Counted from the stretch's first letter, positions 37,046 to 46,152 are shown. The stretch: DNA of 64,000 nucleotides from Streptomyces sp. S.PB5 (GCF_030403745.1 NZ_JAQMWP010000024.1:1-64000); one strand, 5' to 3'. Program-made: numbers and translations. Notes: generated from the letters alone by a model not told the origin.

Positions 37046-38320
37046 CTAGCGGAGTGGTCCGGGCCCGGCGGAGACGGACAGGGCGTCCAGCGCCTCCCGC
37101 CACAGGCCGGCCAGCCGCTCCGCCTCGGGGAGCGCGCGGTCGTACAGGAAACTGATCCGGACCTGCTGCCCGTAGGAAAGCAACGTCACGGACAGGGCGT
37201 TGCCCGGCAGGAGTACGCCGAGCGGAGTCACGTCGATCGCCGGGGCGCCCCGGAAGGACAGCCCGGTGGGCAGGCTGAAGTTGGAGGCGTACAGCGGTGA
37301 CGCGTGCGGGCTGAGCAGACGCCGGACCGTCCACCGGGTCACGGCGGGCGGAAGGATCCCGACGAGCGCTCTGCTGGCCGGTCGCAGGCCGTGGGCACGC
37401 ATCCGCCGGGTCCGCTCGGCGAGTTGCCCGAACGCCACATCGAACGGCGTCCCCCGGGCGGGCAGCGTGACCACCGCGGTGGTGAGGTGGTTGCCGAGGA
37501 GAGCGTCCTCGCCGGTCCGACGGGTGCTCAGCGGCATCCGTACCGGAACCGGTGCCGTGTGGAACAGCGACCGCACGCCGTCGTCGCCGCCGGCGCTCCA
37601 GTCATCGAGTGCCTGCCACAGCGTCATGAGGAACGCGTCGTTGAGGGTGCCGCCGAACCGGCGGCTCAGCTCCCGCATCTCGTTCCACGTCGCACCGGCG
37701 CCGGCCACGCCGAGGCGTTCGGGGAGGGGCTTCGGCGCCCTGGGCCACCGCCGGGCGGGCACCAGCGCGCGGGCGAGACCCATGCCCACGCTCAGCGTTC
37801 CCCGTGCCAGTTCGCGCGCGGAGCCGCTGATGAGCGGCCGTGATCCCGCCGCACGCCGTTTCCCGGCCGGTGAGCCGCCGTCGCCGAACAGCGTGGAGAC
37901 GATGTGCGCCGCGCCCATGCCGTCCTCAGTGCTGTGGTGGACTCGGTAGCACACCGCGAACTCCCCGTCGGCGTATCCGTGCACCAGGCGGATCGACCAC
38001 AGCGGAGCGTTCCTCGGCAGTGGCTCGCGGGCCATGGCGGTGAGCACAGTGTCGAGGGGCGTCCCCGCCGGGAACCTCTCCTCTCCCAGGTGCGCCGCGG
38101 GGTCGAAACCGGAGACCAGCTCCCGCCGGGGCCGTCCTGGTGAAGGTGTCATCCGGTGCGACAGTCCGGGGAGGTCGGGCAGCCGCTCCGCGAGGTGATC
38201 GTGCAGTTCCTTCAGGGGAGGGGGGCTGCCGCAAAAACGCAGGAACTGGCCGTGCGCCAGGCCGACTTCCCCGTCCATGGAGAGGAAGACCTCGTCGATC
38301 GGGTTGAGTCGCTGATTCAT
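37046..38320 (-). CDS. WS/DGAT-like acyltransferase (424 aa)
   Basis: A wax-ester-synthase/diacylglycerol-acyltransferase-like enzyme with the catalytic HHxxxDG motif as HHSTEDG (128-134) and the N-terminal start NPIDEVFLSMD. The family moves acyl groups from CoA (or, in natural-product pathways, carrier proteins) to alcohols and is related to condensation domains. In a cluster with no thioesterase, a role in releasing the acyl chain as an ester, or in acylating a hydroxyl, is a reasonable inference. The ATG at 38320 follows GGGGAGCGGAGCGC. It lies between the carboxylase and exporter genes in one operon. Confidence 0.85.
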   Translation of the reverse strand: MNQRLNPIDEVFLSMDGEVGLAHGQFLRFCGSPPPLKELHDHLAERLPDLPGLSHRMTPSPGRPRRELVSGFDPAAHLGEERFPAGTPLDTVLTAMAREPLPRNAPLWSIRLVHGYADGEFAVCYRVHHSTEDGMGAAHIVSTLFGDGGSPAGKRRAAGSRPLISGSARELARGTLSVGMGLARALVPARRWPRAPKPLPERLGVAGAGATWNEMRELSRRFGGTLNDAFLMTLWQALDDWSAGGDDGVRSLFHTAPVPVRMPLSTRRTGEDALLGNHLTTAVVTLPARGTPFDVAFGQLAERTRRMRAHGLRPASRALVGILPPAVTRWTVRRLLSPHASPLYASNFSLPTGLSFRGAPAIDVTPLGVLLPGNALSVTLLSYGQQVRISFLYDRALPEAERLAGLWREALDALSVSAGPGPLR

Positions 38321-38366
38321 GCGCTCCGCTCCCCTGCCGGTCGCGCCGGTCGGCGTCCGGGGCCCG

Positions 38367-40004
38367 TCACGTGGGCGGGTTGCCGTGCTTGCGGGACGGC
38401 AGGTCGGCGTGCTTGGACCGCAGTGCGCGCAGCGCCGCGATGAGCGTGGACCGGGTCTCGGCCGGGTCGATGACATCGTCGACGAGCCCGCGCTCCGCGG
38501 CGTGGTAGGGATGCATCAGCTCGGCCTTGTACTCCTTGACCAGCCGGGCGCGGGTCTCCTCGGGATCGTCGGAAGCGTCGATCTCCCGCCGGAAGACCAC
38601 CTGTGCGGCGCCCTCCGCACCCATCACCGCGATCTCGTTGGTGGGCCAGGCATAGGTGGCATCGGCGCCGACGGACTGGGAGTCCATGACGATGTAGGCG
38701 CCGCCGTACGCCTTGCGCAGCACCAGGGAGATCCTGGGGACCGTCGCGTTGCAGTACGCGTACAGGAGTTTGGCGCCGTGACGGATGATGCCCCCGTGCT
38801 CCTGGTCGACCCCCGGCAGGAAGCCGGGTACGTCGACCAGGGTCACCAGGGGGATGTTGAAGGCGTCACAGACGGAGATGAAGCGGGCGGCCTTCTCGGA
38901 CGCGTGGATGTCCAGTACCCCGGCGAGGCTGGTCGGCTGGCTGGCGACCAGGCCGACGGTCTGCCCCTCGAGCCGGGCCAGTCCGCACAGCACGCTGGTG
39001 GCCCAGCCCTCGTGCGCCTCCAGCCAGTCCCCCTCGTCGACGATCTCCCTGATCACCGCGCGCATGTCGTAGGGGCGGTTACCTTCGGCGGGCACCAAGT
39101 CGACGAGCGCCTCGTTCGTACGCTCCACGCGGTCGGCACAGTCGTAAACGGGCGGCATCTCACGGTTGTTGGCAGGCAGCAGGGACAGCAGCTGGCGCAC
39201 TTCGTCGAGACACTCGGCCTCGTCGTCGTAGACGAAACCGGCGACACCGGAAACGCCGCCGTGGACGTCCGCGCCGCCCAGTCCTTCGTGGGAGATCTCC
39301 TCACCCGTCACCGACTGCACCACATCAGGGCCGGTGATGAACATCCGGGAAATGCCGCGCACCATGAAGACGAAGTCGTTGAGCGCCGGCGAATAGGCGG
39401 CACCGCCCGCACACGGGCCCAGCATCACCGCGATCTGCGGAATCACTCCGGACGCCCTGGTATTGCGCCGGAAGATGCCGCCGTATCCGGCGAGCGCCGA
39501 GACTCCCTCCTGGATACGTGCGCCCGCGCCATCATTGAGGGACACCAGCGGTGCTCCGACCGAAAGGGCCATGTCCATGATCTTGTGGATCTTGGACGCG
39601 TGAGCCTCGCCGAGTGACCCGCCGAAGATACGGAAGTCGTGGGCGTACGCGAAGACGGTCCGTCCGTGAACGGTCCCCCAGCCGGTGACGACCCCGTCGG
39701 TGAAGGGCCTGCGGTGCTCCAGTCCGAAGCCGGTGGCACGGTGTCGCCGCAGCCGCTCGACCTCATGGAACGAGCCTGCGTCGAAGAGGAGGTCCAGTCG
39801 TTCCCGTGCGGTCGACTTGCCGCGTGCGTGCTGCTGTTCGGTGCTGTGGCGGCCGGGGCCACGCTCCGCGTCGAGCGAGGTGGCGTGCAGGAGGGCGACG
39901 CTGTCTCGCATGCCGGCCGCGGGGACGGTCGGGGCAGTGGTGCGGGGATCGGAGTCCGGGGTCGGTGCGGGGCTCTCGACGAGGGCTTCGGATCGGACAG
40001 TCAT
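38367..40004 (-). CDS. Acyl-CoA carboxylase carboxyltransferase (beta) subunit (545 aa)
   Basis: Carboxylates acetyl- or propionyl-CoA, with a biotinylated alpha subunit encoded elsewhere, to give malonyl- or methylmalonyl-CoA extender. Crotonase-fold features include GGSLGEAHASKIHK, LGPCAGGAAYSPAL with the first oxyanion region, and RKAYGGAYIVMDSQS with the second. About 30 residues at the N-terminus are a nonconserved Pro/Thr-rich extension. It is the first gene of the leftward synthase operon, so it probably feeds the AT-ACP. Substrate choice cannot be settled from the sequence. Confidence 0.92.
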   Translation of the reverse strand: MTVRSEALVESPAPTPDSDPRTTAPTVPAAGMRDSVALLHATSLDAERGPGRHSTEQQHARGKSTARERLDLLFDAGSFHEVERLRRHRATGFGLEHRRPFTDGVVTGWGTVHGRTVFAYAHDFRIFGGSLGEAHASKIHKIMDMALSVGAPLVSLNDGAGARIQEGVSALAGYGGIFRRNTRASGVIPQIAVMLGPCAGGAAYSPALNDFVFMVRGISRMFITGPDVVQSVTGEEISHEGLGGADVHGGVSGVAGFVYDDEAECLDEVRQLLSLLPANNREMPPVYDCADRVERTNEALVDLVPAEGNRPYDMRAVIREIVDEGDWLEAHEGWATSVLCGLARLEGQTVGLVASQPTSLAGVLDIHASEKAARFISVCDAFNIPLVTLVDVPGFLPGVDQEHGGIIRHGAKLLYAYCNATVPRISLVLRKAYGGAYIVMDSQSVGADATYAWPTNEIAVMGAEGAAQVVFRREIDASDDPEETRARLVKEYKAELMHPYHAAERGLVDDVIDPAETRSTLIAALRALRSKHADLPSRKHGNPPT

Positions 40005-40034
40005 ACGCGTGTCTTTCTCCGTCTCTGCGTCTGC

Positions 40035-40076
40035 GGATCTCCGCGGATCTCTTGGGGGCGGATCTCTGAGGGATCT
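40035..40076. promoter_or_regulatory. Four GGATCT repeats upstream of the synthase operon
   Basis: GGATCT occurs at 40035-40040, 40045-40050, 40060-40065 and 40071-40076, spaced 10, 15 and 11 bp. They lie about 30-70 bp upstream of the carboxylase ATG. Near-helical spacing on one face suggests cooperative binding by a regulator, possibly the adjacent IclR protein. The whole gap 40005-40368 otherwise holds no gene. Confidence 0.4.
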
Positions 40077-40368
40077 ACATTCGTCTCGGGTCTGTCTCGA
40101 TTATCCGAGGGTCACGCTGCAGCATGTCAAGGGAAATCGGGACTCTCCCGCAGAGCGAGAAAACCGCGCCATGCGACCCGGACTGAAGGAGAACATCTCG
40201 AAATCCCGCCAGGCGAGAAGAGAGAGATATCGCGAATGCGACTACTCACTGCGGGCACACCATGGATACTTCGAATTTACGAGGACTTGATTACGCGGAC
40301 AGGGCTGTTTCATGAGTAAAAAAAGTGCGTTACCCAGTTGACCGCCGGTGGAACGCGCCGGAGGTCGC

Positions 40369-41193
40369 TCAATAAGAGCCCGGGGCCTCCGCAGACCAAG
40401 GCCCGTCGTCATCAGCCGGCGTGAAGCGCGCAGCGGCCTGCTTCACGGCGTGTACGGCGGCCCCGGGCCAGGCCGACACGTCGTACCCGGGCTTGAGCAC
40501 TGCCACGGACCCCATGATCAGCCCGTCCCACCTGACGGGGGCCGCGCAGCCGGACCAGCCTGCCGACCACTCCTCGACATCAACCGCGATCCCGTCCTTG
40601 CGGACGGACTCGAGGGAGGCGAGCAGGCGCTCGTTGTCGCGATACGCGCCCGGCCCTGCCCCGTCAGGGTCCGGCTCGGCCAGGACACGGCCCTGAATGA
40701 CCTTCGGGAGGTACGCGAGGATGGCCCGCCCTGCTGCGCCCGTTCGCAGCGACCGGCAGAGCTCCATCAATGTCTTGTGCGTGATGCCGAGTTCGGACAG
40801 ATCCGATGCACCGACGGCCATGTCCAGACACTGTTTCCCGGCCCCTCCGAAGGGTGCCAGAGCGAAGAGGAACGCCAGCCCCCCGTCGGTGGCCGCGTGC
40901 AGATCCTCCAGAACGGCGTGCACCACACGTTCGTTGGGCGCGTGTGCCAGGGATTTCAGCCCGAGCCGCGCGGCACCGGCCCCCAGCCGGTACAGACCGT
41001 GCCCCTCGCGGGCGAAGATGCCGTCGTACACACCGGACTGGAGAATGCGATGAACGGTGGAGTCGTCCAGCCCTGTCACCTCGGCTAACTCGCCGGGGCC
41101 GTGCATCTGCCCTTCGACTTCCGTGAACGCCCGCTGGACCCGAAAGACCCGGTCGGCGTGCGCACTTCCGCCAAGGGTGCCGCGCTTGCCCAT
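40369..41193 (-). CDS. IclR family transcriptional regulator (274 aa)
   Basis: An N-terminal winged helix-turn-helix (about 15-75, GELAEVTGLDDSTVHRILQ) followed by an IclR effector-binding GAF-like domain (LFALAPFGGAGKQCLDMAVG, TGAAGRAILAYLP). It probably controls the synthase operon that begins 364 bp downstream on the same strand, in response to a small ligand. The ATG at 41193 is preceded by GGGGAGTAAGGG. Regulation of the operon is inferred from position. Confidence 0.88.
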   Translation of the reverse strand: MGKRGTLGGSAHADRVFRVQRAFTEVEGQMHGPGELAEVTGLDDSTVHRILQSGVYDGIFAREGHGLYRLGAGAARLGLKSLAHAPNERVVHAVLEDLHAATDGGLAFLFALAPFGGAGKQCLDMAVGASDLSELGITHKTLMELCRSLRTGAAGRAILAYLPKVIQGRVLAEPDPDGAGPGAYRDNERLLASLESVRKDGIAVDVEEWSAGWSGCAAPVRWDGLIMGSVAVLKPGYDVSAWPGAAVHAVKQAAARFTPADDDGPWSAEAPGSY

Positions 41194-41699
41194 ACCCTTA
41201 CTCCCCGTTCGGATGGCGCCGCCCCACCCCAGGCGTGACGGCCTGTGCATGGCTACCAAGGTAACTATCCGGCCAGCCCTCTGGCTCTCCCGGCCTCGGC
41301 CGCCAGGGCTCCCTCGGACATGAGGCAGCTCTGCCGAAGCTGGACGCGAAGCCGCCGGCAGCCTGATCGTCCGAGGCTCATCACGGGTGGGAACCGCCCA
41401 CCGCGTTCCCCAGGCTGTCGTGACGCGCCTGCCCGGCACACAGCGCATCGCCTTCCTCGCCCACGAACGACGGACGCCCCTCGGGTGCCCAGAACCTGCT
41501 GGACCATGCAAACAGGCCGATTGCCAGGTCGCGGTCAGTGGGCACGCGGTGCCCGACACGGCCTCGGGTGGGTATCCAAGGCTCCGGACGCCCGCCCCTA
41601 CCGCGTCCTGCGGCATACTGCGCGACCTCCTCGAGGGTCGCCTCGGCCGCAGCCCCTCGCGATGGTGACGCTCCTCGACAGCTTCGTCGAGTCCCCCGT
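41194..41699. other. Intergenic stretch without a recognisable gene
   Basis: The stretch upstream of the IclR gene. Frames on both strands look noncoding. The right end may be further remains of the decayed protease gene. Confidence 0.4.
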
Positions 41700-42003
41700 G
41701 CCGAGCTTGGCAGGCGCCGACTCGTCCACGGCGTGTCGCCGAGCGCGGAGGAGAAGAACACGTCCCGGTGGTCGTACGCGGTCGAGTCCGACGGCACGGC
41801 GAAGGCGACCACCTCGACGGTGTACGTACCGGCCGCCGGGTCGGCGATGGAGACGGACTCGTCGGATCGGGGGCCCGCCGACTGGCCGACGACTTTGCCC
41901 TGGGAGTCGCGGGACCGTCAGGTCGAGGTCGGCGGCCTCGTTGGAGACGCCCTCGATGGTGACGTTCAGCGACGTGGTGCCCTCGGGAGGGCAGCACAAG
42001 CCA
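41700..42003 (-). pseudogene. Remnant of a secreted protease C-terminal domain
   Basis: Reading leftward in two frames gives SLNVTIEGVSNEAADLDLTV, then DESVSIADPAAGTYTVEVVA with FAVPSDSTAYDHRDVFFSSAL. This is the beta-sandwich (pre-peptidase C-terminal-like) domain that follows subtilisin-type catalytic domains in Streptomyces secreted proteases. The catalytic domain is missing and a frameshift lies near 41900. Confidence 0.6.
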
Positions 42004-42062
42004 CAGGCGCCTGAAAGCCGTCAGCCCCGAGACGTTCCCGGCGGGCGGTGGGCGTTGCCGGG

Positions 42063-42911
42063 TTACTCGCGGATCTGAGCGTTCACGGTGGGATGCGTGT
42101 CACCGCTGTCCGTGCCCAGGCCCGCGAGCAGGCGCAGGCCGTCCTCGGCGGGAGTACCCGGGGCCGCGGAGAATACGAGCAGCTCCGTGCCCGATGCGTC
42201 CGGTAGTGCGAAGTTCTCCTGGTGCAGTTCCAGCAGTCCGACCAGCGGGTGCCGGTACGCCTTGCGTCCGTGGGTGCGGGCGCGTACGTCCGCGCGGGCC
42301 CACAGGCGACGGAAGCGCTCGCTGCCCAGCGACAGCTCGCCGATGAGCAGCGCCAGTTGGGGGTCCTCGGGGTACTTGCCTGCGGCCAGGCGCAGGTGCC
42401 CGACCACGTCGAGGGTGCATGCCTCCCAGTCCGCGTAGAGGCCGCGTTCGGCCTCCTCGAGGAAGATGTGCCGGGCGATGTTCAGGCCCGGCATCGGCCG
42501 GCCGAAGAGAAGCACGGCGAGGCGGTTCCCGGCGAGCACATCCAGGCGATGGTTCATGATCAGCGCGGGTGCGTCGGCGACCAGGCCGAGGACGCGCAGC
42601 AGCTCCGGCCTCACCCGCCCGACCGGCGCCTTCGCGCGGCGGCGACGCTGCCGGGCGAGCCGGTCCAGGTGCCCGCGTTCGGTCTCGTCGAGGCCGAGGA
42701 CGCGGGCGAGCGCGTCGAGGACCTGTTCGGACGGCTGTCTCGCGCGGCCCTGCTCCAGGCGTACGTAGTAGTCGACGCTGACTCCGGACAGGTGCGCGAC
42801 CTCTTCGCGGCGCAGCCCTTCGACCCGGCGGCGGCTGTCGGCAGGGATGCCGACGGCTGCCGGGTCGACCCGGGAACGCCGGGTCCGCAGGAAGCTGGCG
42901 AGGTCGTCCAT
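42063..42911 (-). CDS. MmyB-type helix-turn-helix regulator (282 aa)
   Basis: An N-terminal Xre-type HTH (LRREEVAHLSGVSVDYYVRL, about 35-54) is followed by the MmyB ligand-binding domain (LVADAPALIMNHRLDVLAGN, HIFLEEAERGLYADWE). It is divergent from an NAD(P)H oxidoreductase gene, the common arrangement in which this family represses the neighbouring enzyme until a ligand appears. The ATG at 42911 matches the family start MDDLASFLRTRR. Confidence 0.88.
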   Translation of the reverse strand: MDDLASFLRTRRSRVDPAAVGIPADSRRRVEGLRREEVAHLSGVSVDYYVRLEQGRARQPSEQVLDALARVLGLDETERGHLDRLARQRRRRAKAPVGRVRPELLRVLGLVADAPALIMNHRLDVLAGNRLAVLLFGRPMPGLNIARHIFLEEAERGLYADWEACTLDVVGHLRLAAGKYPEDPQLALLIGELSLGSERFRRLWARADVRARTHGRKAYRHPLVGLLELHQENFALPDASGTELLVFSAAPGTPAEDGLRLLAGLGTDSGDTHPTVNAQIRE

Positions 42912-43056
42912 GCACCGAAGTATGGCCGCGCCGGCGTCTGTGAGGGTGGCCCTGCTGATACCAGGAAGCCCCGTCCGACGGAAGAGGAGCCCCTGAACGC
43001 CGGGCGCCGCAGCGCCCAGGATCGAAGGCATCCGATCCCAAGGAGCAGGAGTTCCC

Positions 43057-43836
43057 ATGAAGACGCTGATCGTCTACGCACACCCGGAGCCGAAGTCGCT
43101 CAACGGCTCGCTGAAGAACCTCGCGGTGTCCACCCTGGAGAGTGCCGGGCACGAGGTGCGGGTGAGCGATCTGTACGCGATGAACTGGAAGGCGGTCGTG
43201 GACGCCGCGGACTACGGCCCCGACGCCTCAAGCCCCCTGAAGGTCGCGGCGGACTCGGGCCGGGCCTTCGACGCCGGGACGCTCACCCCGGACGTACGCG
43301 CCGAGCAGGAGAAGCTGCTGTGGGCCGACACGATCATCTTCCAGTTCCCGATGTGGTGGTACACCATGCCCGCGATCCTCAAGGGCTGGGTGGACCGGGT
43401 GTTCACCTACCACTTCGCGTACGGCGTCGGTGAGCACAGCGACACCCAGTACGGCGAGCGCTTCGGCGAAGGCACCCTCGCGGGCAGGAAGGCCCTGCTG
43501 TCGGTGACCGCCGGCGGCCCGGAGTCGCACTACGCCCCTCGCGGGATCAACGGCCCCATCGACGACCTGCTGTTCCCGATCCACCACGGCATCCTCTACT
43601 ACCCGGGCATCGAGGTGCTGCCCCCGTTCGTGCTCTACGGCACCGACCGGATGACCGCCGAGGACTACCCGGACATCGCCAAGGCCTGGAAGCAGCGCCT
43701 GCTCACCCTTGAGTCGACCGAACCGATCCCGTTCCGGCCCCAGAACTTCGGCGACTACGAGATCCCCTCGCTGCACCTGAAGGAGGGACTGGAGCCGACA
43801 GGCCGCAACGGCTTCGGACTGCACCTGCGCGGCTGA
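43057..43836 (+). CDS. NAD(P)H-dependent oxidoreductase, flavodoxin-like (259 aa)
   Basis: An FMN/FAD quinone-reductase type enzyme (NQO1/MdaB fold): LIVYAHPEPKSLNGSL at the phosphate loop, then ADTIIFQFPMWWYTMPAILK and WVDRVF, and TAGGPESHY. It reduces quinones or similar acceptors by two electrons. The ATG at 43057 has AAGGAGCAGGAG upstream. It is paired with the divergent MmyB-type regulator, which probably controls it. Confidence 0.9.
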   Translation: MKTLIVYAHPEPKSLNGSLKNLAVSTLESAGHEVRVSDLYAMNWKAVVDAADYGPDASSPLKVAADSGRAFDAGTLTPDVRAEQEKLLWADTIIFQFPMWWYTMPAILKGWVDRVFTYHFAYGVGEHSDTQYGERFGEGTLAGRKALLSVTAGGPESHYAPRGINGPIDDLLFPIHHGILYYPGIEVLPPFVLYGTDRMTAEDYPDIAKAWKQRLLTLESTEPIPFRPQNFGDYEIPSLHLKEGLEPTGRNGFGLHLRG

Positions 43837-44182
43837 CCACCGCTCACCGGCGACGAACAGCACGAGCCGGGGCGCGAACCCCAGGGCCGCAGCAGCCGTG
43901 GCAGCCGACGCGGCCAGCTACCTGCTCCCGGCCCCGGGCACGCCCCGCTCCGCAGACCGAGCGACAGTCCCCCTCCCCGGCCGCACGCACCCACGCCGGC
44001 AGGCCCGCTGGGTGCACACAACGGGCTGCTCACTCACCTGCACACCGAACACCGCCGACCGCAATGCCCCCGGAAATTCGGAGTTCCTCCGGAAATGGTG
44101 TGCATCTGCTGTCCGTTCTCGTGGACAAAGCCACAGCAGCCCTCTCATTCCTCATCCCCGTCCCGGACACCATCCCGGCGTG
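43837..44182. other. Intergenic stretch between convergent genes
   Basis: No gene recognised. Convergent transcripts end here, but no strong hairpin stood out. Confidence 0.4.
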
Positions 44183-45349
44183 TCACTCCGACTGGTGCTC
44201 CGGCCCTCCGAAGTCCGGGCTGGTGTAATCCGGGCTGGTGAAGCTCGGGCGTGGGCCGTTGTCCGGGCTGCTGAAACCGGGGCGGTCGTAGCCCAGGTGT
44301 GGCATACGGCTGGTCGGCGTCGGCGGTGCCGTACGGCGCAGGGCCGCTGTACTGGGGTCGGCCAGGGCTTCCCGCAGGAACGGCAGGATGCCACGTTCCA
44401 GCAGCGCCTCGCGCCAGGCTTCTCTGGCCCGCGCCATCTCCTCGTTCAGCTCGCCGTAGGGCCCGGTTTCGAGCGAGGGCCTGTTGCGTAGGGCAGTAAA
44501 GAGCAAGCCGACAACCGCGACCAGGATCGCGCATGCGGCTACGGCACCGAACACCCACCCCGTGGTGAGCATGGTCCGGGCGAACGCCCGCTCGGGGTCG
44601 AGCACCTTCAGGACGTATCCGATGATCAGGAAGATCGCCGCAAGAGCTCCGGCGAGGACGGGTGCCAGGACCATGGCGACGGCGACGCCACTCGCACCCT
44701 TGACCTCGGTGGCCTCACCCATGGCTGCGGCAAGCCCCGTCGTGCTCGCGTCCCGCTCCGTGGAGGCGGTTCCACGGACAGCCGTCGGCTGCCAGGACGG
44801 GCGCGGTGCCCGTACGTCTGCGGCTGTTGCCGCCGTTGGTGCCTGTGGACGTACGTGCAGCCCAAGCACCGTTGCCAGCAGACGGCGCCCGTAGGACATC
44901 CGGGCCCACCGGTGAGGAGCGACTCCGTTGCGGATCCGGCGGCCACCTGGATCTCCAGCGCCCAGGATGGCGGCCCCGAGCCGGCGGCCCAGGCCGGCCG
45001 GGGCATGGTGATCAGTGGCCGCCCTGTCGGAGCGCGGAGAAGCGGACGGAGCAGAGGCGGGCGCCGAGCTCGAACTTGAGGACCAGTAGGCAGTGCGCGA
45101 GGAAGAGTACGGGTCTACCGGGTGACGGAGTTCGTCGCGGACCCGGACGTAGTGCTGGTATTCGGCCGCCGCGGCCGCCGTGATGATCGCGGTGGCGTTG
45201 AGTGCCATGGTACGCAGCTGTTCTGGATTGAGCCGCTGCCCCACAGCGGCCAGTTCCGGGCGGTTCGGGACAGAGCGCAGCGCCTCATCGAGGATCCGCT
45301 CGTATTCCTGACGGTCCTCGCTGTGCAGGTGTTGCGGAACGCTGTTCAC
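44183..45349 (-). CDS. Hypothetical membrane protein with Pro/Ser-rich tail (388 aa)
   Basis: The N-terminal 70 residues are helical and polar (LHSEDRQEYERILDEALRSV), followed by a Ser/Ala-rich linker. Two transmembrane helices lie around 230-255 and 270-300, then a helical stretch. The tail has repeated S/TSPD units (GFSSPD, SFTSPD, YTSPDFGG). The GTG start at 45349 overlaps the stop of the upstream gene as GTGA, with GGAGGAGGGG in front, so the two are translationally coupled. Function is unknown. Confidence 0.7.
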   Translation of the reverse strand: MNSVPQHLHSEDRQEYERILDEALRSVPNRPELAAVGQRLNPEQLRTMALNATAIITAAAAAEYQHYVRVRDELRHPVDPYSSSRTAYWSSSSSSAPASAPSASPRSDRAATDHHAPAGLGRRLGAAILGAGDPGGRRIRNGVAPHRWARMSYGRRLLATVLGLHVRPQAPTAATAADVRAPRPSWQPTAVRGTASTERDASTTGLAAAMGEATEVKGASGVAVAMVLAPVLAGALAAIFLIIGYVLKVLDPERAFARTMLTTGWVFGAVAACAILVAVVGLLFTALRNRPSLETGPYGELNEEMARAREAWREALLERGILPFLREALADPSTAALRRTAPPTPTSRMPHLGYDRPGFSSPDNGPRPSFTSPDYTSPDFGGPEHQSE

Positions 45350-46152
45350 AGCCCCTCCTCCCCGAGCTCCGTTCTCTGCCATCGTGGAGCGCTTCGACCG
45401 TCGCGGCTAGTTCCCGTGCCACTGGCCGGGTCCGCGGGGAACGGGCCGTCTGCGGGTTGCGAGGGACCTGGAGGCTGTGATCGATCCGCAGGCATCTCGC
45501 CGGAGGCGCGTTCCGGCGTGCGGGCGTCCGCGACCGCGCCGGACGGCCTGGGCGAGGGCATCGGCCGCGCGACGGACGGTGGGTCTTCGGCGGCAGAGGC
45601 GGGTAGCTGAACCTGGTCCGAGTGGGATGCCGAAGGCGCGGGCTGGGGCTCCGCTCGGAGCGCACCAGCCGTCGGCGCTACGACGGCTCCGGCACCCGAG
45701 GTCCCCAGGTCGGCCACGCCCTGCACCCGGCCCGAAGCGCCGGCGGCCGGCAGCGCCCCGGGTTCCGCGGTCACCTCCTGCACGCCTGCCGGCTGCCGCT
45801 CGCCCGTCACCGCCTCGTTCACCGTCTGGATGCGGATGAGTTGGGTGAGCAGCACGGGCGCCGACATCCCGACGACGAGGGCGGCGTACTCACCGCTGAT
45901 CTGCCCCGTGGTGCCGAACAACACCGCGGCACCGGCACCCATCGTGGTGTGCACGACGGCCGCGGCGAAGTCGACAGGGGCATCGAAGTATCCCTGGAAC
46001 TGCGGAGCTTCTTCCTGTGTCATCCCCGCCGCAATCGCCTGCCGATGGGCCTTGCGATCAGCCTGCCAACACACGAACCGGGCGTACAGGTCCACGGCTC
46101 CACGCAGCAGACCGCCCGCCGCCCCCAACAGGATCAACGTCGGGACGTCCAC
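45346..46152 (-). CDS. Hypothetical membrane protein (268 aa)
   Basis: A GTG start (46152) after CGGGGGAAA. The N-terminal third is membrane-embedded, with hydrophobic segments near 5-22 and 60-105 (PTLILLGAAGGLLRGAVDLY; AAVVHTTMGAGAAVLFG). The remainder is a long, probably disordered, Pro/Ala/Ser-rich cytoplasmic or external tail. It is the first gene of a coupled pair with the following membrane protein. No family is recognised; the small hydrophobic core could be a holin-like or scaffold element. Confidence 0.65.
   Translation of the reverse strand: MDVPTLILLGAAGGLLRGAVDLYARFVCWQADRKAHRQAIAAGMTQEEAPQFQGYFDAPVDFAAAVVHTTMGAGAAVLFGTTGQISGEYAALVVGMSAPVLLTQLIRIQTVNEAVTGERQPAGVQEVTAEPGALPAAGASGRVQGVADLGTSGAGAVVAPTAGALRAEPQPAPSASHSDQVQLPASAAEDPPSVARPMPSPRPSGAVADARTPERASGEMPADRSQPPGPSQPADGPFPADPASGTGTSRDGRSAPRWQRTELGEEGL

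Noticed and set aside
23564..40004. Canonical PUFA synthase or enediyne PKS cluster
   Set aside because: There are no tandem ACPs and no PfaD-like reductase. The KS-AT-ACP-KR-DH order of enediyne synthases, with their companion genes, is also not seen.
40035..40076. CRISPR-like repeats
   Set aside because: The units are only 6-7 bp with irregular spacing and no cas genes nearby; an operator is more likely. I saw no CRISPR array anywhere in the window.
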